A DNA stretch of 64,000 nt from Calvatia gigantea (Eukaryota > Basidiomycota > Agaricomycetes > Agaricales > Lycoperdaceae): NCBI GenBank assembly GCA_025093985.1, contig JACAAK010000005.1:1550001-1614000 (forward strand), read 5' to 3'. This document shows, piece by piece, positions 57,180 through 64,000 of this stretch (positions are counted from its first letter, which is position 1; each line of letters opens with the position of its first letter). Under the pieces are notes generated by a model, which worked only from the letters and a program-made list of their open reading frames with translations, was not told the DNA's origin and searched no databases. Both the position numbers and the translations under genes were made by a program.

Positions 57180-58695
57180 GCAGGTTTTCTCCTTTCATTT
57201 CTCTCTTACCCCTGCTTGTAGCTACGACCCCCCGAATATGTAATCCCTATTAGACGAGGGCCTCTTGCTGCATTGGATGAGTGGTCTGCCATGCAGGCGC
57301 ACCGCAGAACCCATCTACTACCCCACAAATCATAGCGCGACTGGAAACGGTGAACGGTGTCAGCCGCCGAAGCAAGGCATAAAAATAATACCGCAACGCA
57401 GGTGGGAATGGTTTTCAGCCCACCCCGGCTGCCAGTCAGTCGACTGTGTCACAACCCTGATCAGAGAGACCCTCTGAAGCAGGTGGGACTCCTATCGGAA
57501 GCCCGCCCAGGTGAACAAACCCAACTACGAACATGCAGAATCAGAACAACCTCCCCAACCCCGGGGTCGCGCCAGCTTCAGGGACACAGCTGCCAACCCC
57601 ATCACCGTTACGCGCGTTCACAAAGTTCAACAATCTCCCACAGGAAATACAGAGACGCATCTTTGAGATCGCTTATCGTCTCACAGAATACGGTCGGCCA
57701 GATGATTGGGTATATGTGTCACGTAAAGTCAGGGAATGGTGAATCTTGCTTTGTGTGTTGTCGTGACATACTGCCGACCCTCTTTGCGACAGGATTGACC
57801 CTCTTATCTATGAATCCATCGTCCTTCCTGAGGATTTTGAAAGAACAGCTCATGCGCGCCTCAAACTGTATGAAAGGACATTCAAGTCGAAGCCGAAGGA
57901 GTTCTACGCCAGGAATGTCCAGAGGATCTTCACCAACAACACTCTCAAATACAGGAGCAGTGATTTCGAACTCGAGCTCCTGCGAGTCTGTGATAACCTC
58001 GTCAGCCTCGAATGCTGGTCCGACGCCCGAGAAGAGTTGACCAGCATTCTCAAAAATAAAGTTGGCCAAGGCTCAAGACCCTCTGCATCGATATCGACCT
58101 ACTACCTAGGGACGAAAACACGTTTCACCTTCCCATTTTCAAATATGTTACTCATCTCGACATTTCCTCCGAAGACCCCCAACTGCCTTCATGGGAAAGT
58201 CTCAAATTCCTCGACAACCTCACTCACATGCGCGTGTACATGTTGGTCCAGACGAAATCCCATGAATATCGGCTGGCGATGGATCGGGTGTATGCCGTTG
58301 CCACCGAAGCTCAGAAGTGCTTCCCTCCTAATCTGGAGTATTTTGTTATCCTGGTGCCAGTCGATCTCCTTTATTACATATCCAGCAAGGAGCATGAGAC
58401 GCCGGAAAACAAGCAACGATGGGAACGCATGGAGAGTCTCCGATTTGGGACATTTGACCCGCGCATTATGTTGGGGTGCTCCGGTAGCTGGGATGACTGG
58501 TTCGATGGTGACGAGCTGTCGGATGTGGAAGAAGAACACATAGAGGGCTTGCTCCACTACTCCAGGTTTATAGCTCTTCTCACTTACCCGGTCTGGCCTC
58601 GAGATCACCTTGACGAAGAAGAGAAGGACACATGGGCAGAGGTTGTGATCAAGGATCGTGCACGAAAGCGTTTCTTGGCTTCGCGGAAGAAATGA
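57180..58695 (+). pseudogene. F-box-like family member, eroded 5' end and one frame break (copy B)
   Basis: The clear coding part has two exons: 57533-57738 (MQNQNNLPNPGV ... FNNLPQEIQRRIFEIAYRL ... VSRKVREW) and 57793-58695 (IDPLIYESIVLPEDF ... SKPKEFYARNVQRIFTNN ... FLASRKK). One base is missing at about 58058-58060 (AAA) relative to the sister copies, which throws exon 2 out of frame between ELTSILK and the segment MRVYMLVQ. Upstream, 57180-57532 resembles the 5' flank and Lys-rich/Gln-rich start of the 59.6-kb copy but has lost its frame. The 58228-58695 part is fully open. Either a young pseudogene or a gene using the shortened ATG at 57533 plus one sequence error. Confidence 0.75.
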
Positions 58696-58967
58696 GGCTC
58701 TTTGGTTATTACGCTCGTAGTATCGATGGCTTCTTTATCAAGTATGTATGTAGTTCCGGTACATGTTGAATGTTAATCCCGTTCCCAACATGGCGGCGGA
58801 AATACTAATCCACAAGTGAAGAACTGCGATCGTAGTAAATTAAAATCAAGCCATTCAGTGAATCCGTGCGCATTGATCCCAATGTCCGTTCCCTCAACCA
58901 TAACCGCTGATTAATAAAACCCTCTGTGAGCATTCCTTCGGGACTGGCCGCTCTGCTACGGCTACAG

Positions 58968-59415
58968 GGGTTTCATCACATGTTTCCCCTGACCTGATAG
59001 ATTTTGAAGGACATTCTCTGAGAGCACAAAGCCACAAAAATTCTTTTGGGGGCGTATCAAAGATACATACCAATCAATGGCGGTGTCGACCCCGCAGGGC
59101 GGATTTCCTTCAAGTTGCCGTGTGCACAGCACCAACACTGCCAACTCCTGAGAGAGGAGACACGAGACGATTATTGAAAAACTCTTATTGAAAAACTCAC
59201 GCTCACCCTCCCAACTCAAAAATTTCCGACATCACTAGCTTTCGCTCTTGGGCGCGGATGACAACAAGTACCCATTTTTCCAGAAATTAACTTATTTCGC
59301 TGTTGACGTCGAATACAATCGTAAATCCTTCTCTTGGAGTTGGCAAGGACTCGTAAGACACTCCCGCCTTACTCATATCCCCGCCAGGGTTGCAATTCAA
59401 AATATCTGACGTCCA
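58968..59415 (+). pseudogene. Relic of the type-E F-box-like gene
   Basis: Nucleotide-level match to the middle of the intact gene at 55749-56931. Shared stretches include GCACAAAGCCACA, ATGGCGGTGTCGACCCCG (against ATGGCCATGTCGACCCCG) and CTCCCGCCTTACTCATATCC. Many stops and indels interrupt it, and there is a 14-bp tandem duplication TTATTGAAAAACTC at about 59173-59200. Its partner at 38156-38460 is its closest relative. Confidence 0.8.
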
Positions 59416-59529
59416 ATGTTCTGAACCTGTTTTTGGTGTGTAATTATTGAATAACTCCCGGAGGCTTTTAACCCCCCCCACTTACGTACTTATATTCAGA
59501 AAAGCTCCGCACCCCTCAACCAGCCTTAA

Positions 59530-61075
59530 AATGTCACTGCAGGTTTTCCCCCTTCATTTCCCTCTTGCTCCTGCTTGACGCTCGTGGAGTATGACCCCTC
59601 AGCAGTCGTCGAGCAACAAGCCTCTTGCGGCCTCAAATGGGCGGCCCGCCAATACGAGCGCGCCACAGAATCCCTCCACCCCCCCACTAACCAAAACGCG
59701 ACTGGGAACGGGGGGCAGGTGCCAAAGAAACGCAAGAAGAGGAATAAAAAGCGTAAAAATAACAATGCGGGCGGAAATGGTTCTCAGCCTGGCTCTAGTA
59801 ACCAACCAGCCGCGTCGCAAACCAACCAGAACGCGCCTCGGGCGGGTGGGGGCCAACAACCGAAGCAAAAGCCTGCTCAGGCGAAAAAGTCCCAACAACC
59901 GCAGCCAACCAACGCGCAGAATCAAAATAAACGTCCCAACGTTGGGGTCGTGTCAGCTCCCGTACCAAGAGCAATATCGCCAGTCCTATATCCGTCACGA
60001 ATGTTCACGAGGTTCAACGATCTCCCACTGGAAATACAAAAGCGCATCTTTGAGATTGCTTACCATCTCACAGAATACGGCCAGCCGGATGAATGGATCT
60101 ACATATCACGTAAAGTCAGGGGAATGGTGAGCCTTGCTTTCTGTGATTGCCGCAATTTTTTGTTGACCCTGTTTATAACAGGATTGAGCCGTTCATCTAT
60201 CAATCCATCGTCCTTCCTGAGGATTTCGAAGGCGGTCATAGGCGCCTCGAACTATACAAAAAGACGTTCAGGTCGAAGCCAAAGGAGTTCTACGCCAGGA
60301 ATGTCCAGAGGATCTTCACCAACAACAATCTCAGATCCAGGGGCAGCGATTTCGAACTCGAGCTTCTGCAAGTCTGCGATAACCTTGTCAGCCTCGAATG
60401 CTGGTCCGACGCCCGAGAAGAGTTGACCAACATTCTCAAGACCAAAAGCTGGCCAAGACTTAAGACCCTCTGCATTGATATCGACTTACTGCCCAAGGAC
60501 GAAAACACCTTCCACCTTCCCATTTTCAAATACGTCACTCATCTCGACATTTCCTCTGAAGATCCCCAACTACCCTCATGGGAAAGTCTCAAATCCCTTG
60601 ACAACCTCACTCACATGCGCGTTTACAGTGGTGGTTAAGACAAAAGCTCCCCAATATCGGCTGGCGATGGATCGGGTGTATGCCATCGCCACTGAAGCTC
60701 AGAAGTGCTTCCCTCCTAACCTGAAGTATTTCGTTATCCTGGTGCCAGTCGACCTCTGTCATAACATATGCAACAAGGAGCACGAGACGCCCCAAGACAA
60801 AGAACGATGGGAACGCAATGGAGAGTCTCCGATTTGGGACATTTGACCCGCGCATTATGTTGGGGTGTTCCGGTAACTGGGATGAATGGCTTGATGATGG
60901 TGAGTTGTCGGATGTGGATAATGATCACGAAGACAACCTGGTCCGCTATGCCCTAATTATGCCGCTTCTCACTTGTGTGATCTGACCCCGAGACCATATT
61001 GACGAAGAGGAGAAGGACACATAGGCAGAGGTTGTGTCGAAGGATCGTAAGCGAAAGTCCCCTGGCTTCGCAGAA
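59530..61075 (+). pseudogene. Decayed F-box-like gene (copy C)
   Basis: Sister of the copy at 36515-38004, with the same Lys-rich and Gln-rich N-terminus. Start MTPQQSSSNKPLA at 59591. Damage seen: a C run at 59689-59695 is one base short against its sister; GGGG replaces GGG just before the shared splice site (about 60119-60122), so VSRKVREW is lost; a stop follows MRVYSGG at 60636-60638; an extra A near 60816 shifts the frame again; TAG replaces a Trp codon in the ...EEKDT(W)AEV block (about 61022-61024). Long coding stretches between these points stay similar to copies A and B, so decay is recent. Confidence 0.88.
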
Positions 61076-61303
61076 AAGGCGAAATCTCAGTCGATATACG
61101 ATGTACTTTAGCGATGGTTTCCTTATTATTGGGTAATTTCGGTACACGTTCAATGCTAATCTTAGTTTTCAACATGACAACTGGGGATTGATCTCCAACC
61201 AAAAGTCCGTAGCCGTGGCGTACCAAACATCAATCCATGATTCGTCCGATGAAATTCGGGTGCACCTGATCCAAATACCTGTTCTCTTCATTCTGTTCCA
61301 ACG

Positions 61304-62592
61304 ATGAACAATGAACCTCCCAATGGATGCAAGCCCACCCAAACGGTCGACCAACTGACCACCCCTGCAAACCAGCTGAAACAAGGCAAGAAGTGTCCGG
61401 GTAGCACATCGACAGAACCTCTGCTCACTCAATATCGCACAACTGACGACACTGGGAGCGCCGCCCCTGTAACGAAAGTCGCATCTTCCAAGCTCCGAGT
61501 CAGTACCACCCAAGGGGTCTCGTTTCCGTTGTTCAACGAACTCCCTGTGGAGATACAAAGGCAGATTTTCGAGGTCGCCTACCGGCTGAGTGCACGATAC
61601 CGGCGTCGAAATGACTGGGTGTTTACCTGCCGGAAAGTTAGGGAATGGTGAGTCGCACAGGTCCAGCCTTGGTATATTCAAAGGTTTAAACGGTGGCACA
61701 TAGGATCGATCCTTTGATTTATGAACAAATAACCCTTTCTGGCGGTGATCCACATCGAGCCCAACGGCGGCTGCAATTGTACGAAAGAACATTCAGATCC
61801 AAACCACAAGAGTTTTACTCGACGCATGTTCGGAGGATCTACACTAACAACGACCTCGAATACTACAGCAGCGACTTCGAACTCGAGCTCCTATCCGTCT
61901 GTGACAACATCACGACTCTCGAGTGTTGGTCGGACTACCGGGAGGAATTAAGGACCATCCTCCGAACAAAGAGGTGGCCTAGCCTTAAGACCCTCTCTAT
62001 CAACATCGATTTGTTACTCATTGACGAAGATACCTTTCGTCTCCCCATCTTCCAACGGGTCACCCACCTCGAGTTCACTTCCAAGCAGCCTCAGCTGCCA
62101 ATTTGGAAGAGTCTGCAATACTTGGAAGATCTGACCCATATACGAGTGTTTACGCTGATTGAAATCCAGGACTTCAGAGAAGCGATGGATCACACATACG
62201 CCACCGCCGTCGAAGCCCGGAAATACCTCCCTCCCAACTTGAAGTATTTCATCATCATAGTGCCAGAAAATTTTATCTACTTGATTTCCAATATGAAGGC
62301 AACGACGATGGAGGATAGGCAACGCTGGGATCACATGGAGGATATCCGTCTAGGGAGATTTGATGCGCGCATTGTAATCGGAACCTGTGGAAATTTTGAG
62401 GAGTATGAAGAGCTGGATCTTGATCAAGGAGGGATATCGAGCGCAATGGAGTACCTGACGATCGTTCCCGCGTTGAGGTACCCCAATTGGCATCAAGATA
62501 ATCTTTCGAACATAAATCAAAATACATGGAAAGCAGTTGCTTGGAGCATTCGCGAGCGGAAAAAGATGCAGGCGTGGGCCAAGGAAGTGTAG
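61304..62592 (+). CDS. F-box-like family protein, intact (type D)
   Basis: Two exons (61304-61647, 61704-62592), 410 residues, no breaks. A 90-residue polar N-terminus leads to the F-box-like block FNELPVEIQRQIFEVAYRL; exon 1 ends TCRKVREW. Exon 2 holds IDPLIYEQITL, YERTFRSKPQEFYSTHVRRI, SSDFELELLSVCDNITTLEC, PIFQRVTHLEFTSKQPQLPI and DHTYATAVEARKYLPPNLKY, ending RKKMQAWAKEV. It is the best template for the family here. The stop codon is separated from the stop of convergent RPF1 by only 2 nt. Function unknown; substrate adaptor for an SCF ligase is the conventional guess. Confidence 0.85.
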
Positions 62593-62594
62593 GG

Positions 62595-63987
62595 TTACAA
62601 AAAGAATGTTCGGCGTGTAGTTTCTAGCTCCGGCTGGCGTGGCGGGATGAGCGAGATGTTTACAGGGACAGAAACCCAAGAACGAACCTTCCACTGCCAT
62701 ATATATTCATCTTGTTTTGGAGGTACAATTTTAAGGGATTGAGGGGGGGTGACAGGAGTTTCGCTCTCTTCTTGGGCCTCATCTCCACGCTCGCTGTGCT
62801 CCTCTTCTTGTTCCCCGGCCTGTTTTTCGAACGGATCATCTTCAGTATCAAAAACGAGGGGCTTGGCATCCTCTCCGAAGTTTTGCACAGCGGGTGTATT
62901 CTTCTTCAGCCACCTTAGCTTTAGGGTAAAACGAGGACCAATTTCCTGCAAAGCAACCTTCTCTGTTGACCTAAACGCGTACCTACACCAAAGGTGTCAC
63001 CAAGCCAATTAAAGGAAACTGGGAGGGAATCCTGACCTGTGCCTTCGGAAAAAGAGGAAGTCTCGTTGGTTATGTATTGTGACAACCTGGCGGCCTTGAA
63101 ATTCAGGAACTGGCGGGAATGTTGTTTGGAACATTCGGCCTATGGTGTGACCTAAACGGCTGACGAAACCATTGAGGACAAGCTCGGGGAAATGAGCGGT
63201 TGCTCTGGCATGCCCCTATGAAGAGTCATGATCACTGACGGCTGTATATTCTGGGGGATGAAGATACTGACGTAGATTTGCTTTGTCAATTCGATAGATG
63301 TCAGTTTGAAATATGCGGTTGGGCCGTAAGGAAGGTACACTATAGTTATCGCATCTGAAATAGCTCGTTAAGTGAAAATACGAGAAAGCCGAAGGGAGCT
63401 CACTCGGTTTTTTGTGGTCTTCATTCACGACACATAAGTGTTTATATCCACGGTTGGCTGCCCATGCTGCTATCCACCCAACCTCAAAGCCTTTGCCTTT
63501 CTTTCTTCGGATGAACTCAGCCCCAGGAAACACACCGGTGAGTTCGTCACAGAAGTCATATGTTGCCTTTGAGGCTTTTGGTGATGTTGTAATGAGGATC
63601 TTTGGAGGCCGTGTGGGATCATCAGAGGTGAAGTATGAGGCAAAGGGATCCGACGCGACGTCCGCCGCAACCTCTTGTTGTGTCGAGTGCGATGAACCCG
63701 CCTGATTGGTGTCGTTGACAGGGATAGAGGGGTCAAATTCGCGGGTGTTGTCAAGAGTTCTGGGTATGTTTTCTGCTAAGCGTTTCTGTGAACCAGATTT
63801 AGTCCCCTTGTTGTACGGACGATTTCAAGCGCACCTTCTTCGCAGCTGGGTCGCTGGCTTCCAGTTTGGCTTGTGAGAGCCGTTTTTGTAATTTGGCCTG
63901 GGATTTCGCCTTTTTGTTCTTTCTAGCGACCTCCTCGCGTTTAACTTTATTTTTTATACTCGATGGCTGAAAGCGTGCCGTGGTCAT
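62595..63987 (-). CDS. RPF1: Rpf1, Brix-domain ribosome production factor
   Basis: Nucleolar protein of 60S assembly, bound near ITS2/25S rRNA early in maturation. Six exons (63987-63835, 63785-63404, 63354-63272, 63215-63037, 62982-62688, 62633-62595) give 376 residues. A Lys-rich N-terminus ([20 protein letters not shown]) is followed by the Brix domain: [98 protein letters not shown] and [19 protein letters not shown]. The end [12 protein letters not shown] matches the family terminus. Intact. Confidence 0.95.
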
Positions 63988-64000
63988 CGTGAGGGGTAGT

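Noticed and set aside
57357..58040. 227-codon plus-strand frame through copy B
   Set aside because: Out of frame with the family sequence; it only spans the family intron and the eroded 5' end.
1..64000. tRNA, rRNA, CRISPR or intact transposon
   Set aside because: I looked for tRNA B-box-like GGTTCGA contexts, regular spacer arrays, reverse transcriptase and transposase blocks and saw none convincing; this was by eye, so short RNA genes could be missed.

Overview
The window reads as nuclear DNA of a filamentous basidiomycete, most likely Agaricomycotina. Nearly every gene is cut by several short GT-AG introns (mostly 47-65 nt), genes are closely packed on both strands, and the content is typical of mushroom-forming fungi: an AA9 lytic polysaccharide monooxygenase with a CBM1 tail, a Ste50/Ubc2-type adaptor with two SH3 domains, KEI1, a Tul1/Dsc1 ubiquitin ligase and several basidiomycete-type orphans. 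No tRNA, rRNA, CRISPR array or intact transposon was recognised. I cannot name the species from sequence alone.

Layout. 0.6-20 kb is a housekeeping block, largely divergent and convergent pairs: mitochondrial phosphate carrier, SEC20, RIB3, TUL1, NNF1, ETP1/BRAP2, a Nudix CoA diphosphatase, VMA12, an ataxin-10 homologue and LEO1. 20-36 kb holds two orphans, STE50/UBC2, a type II DnaJ protein, IPI3 and the AA9 enzyme. 38.9-55.3 kb holds TMEM14, a PQ-loop protein, KEI1, a class II eIF4E, MsrB, tropomyosin with a tropomyosin-like neighbour, a DUF2408 protein, an SLC35F transporter and a small membrane orphan. RPF1 closes the window (62.6-64 kb).

The accessory part is a lineage-specific family of F-box-like proteins, present as two intact genes (55.7-56.9 and 61.3-62.6 kb), two copies with a single frame break (36.5-38.0 and 57.5-58.7 kb), one badly decayed copy (59.6-61.1 kb) and three relics. 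The 36.1-38.5 kb block is an inverted, shortened copy of the 59.1-62.5 kb block, with the same gene order.

A second pattern runs through the window. Six otherwise well-conserved genes (SEC20, TUL1, DnaJ, MsrB, DUF2408, SLC35F) each need one to three single-base corrections to read through. All ten are one extra base, and all can be placed in short homopolymer runs of 2-5 nt. Consensus insertion errors are the simplest explanation, but this should be settled before any of these genes is called broken. Exon coordinates were derived by hand from splice sites and protein-family fit; the reading-frame sums close for all genes except where a break is stated.
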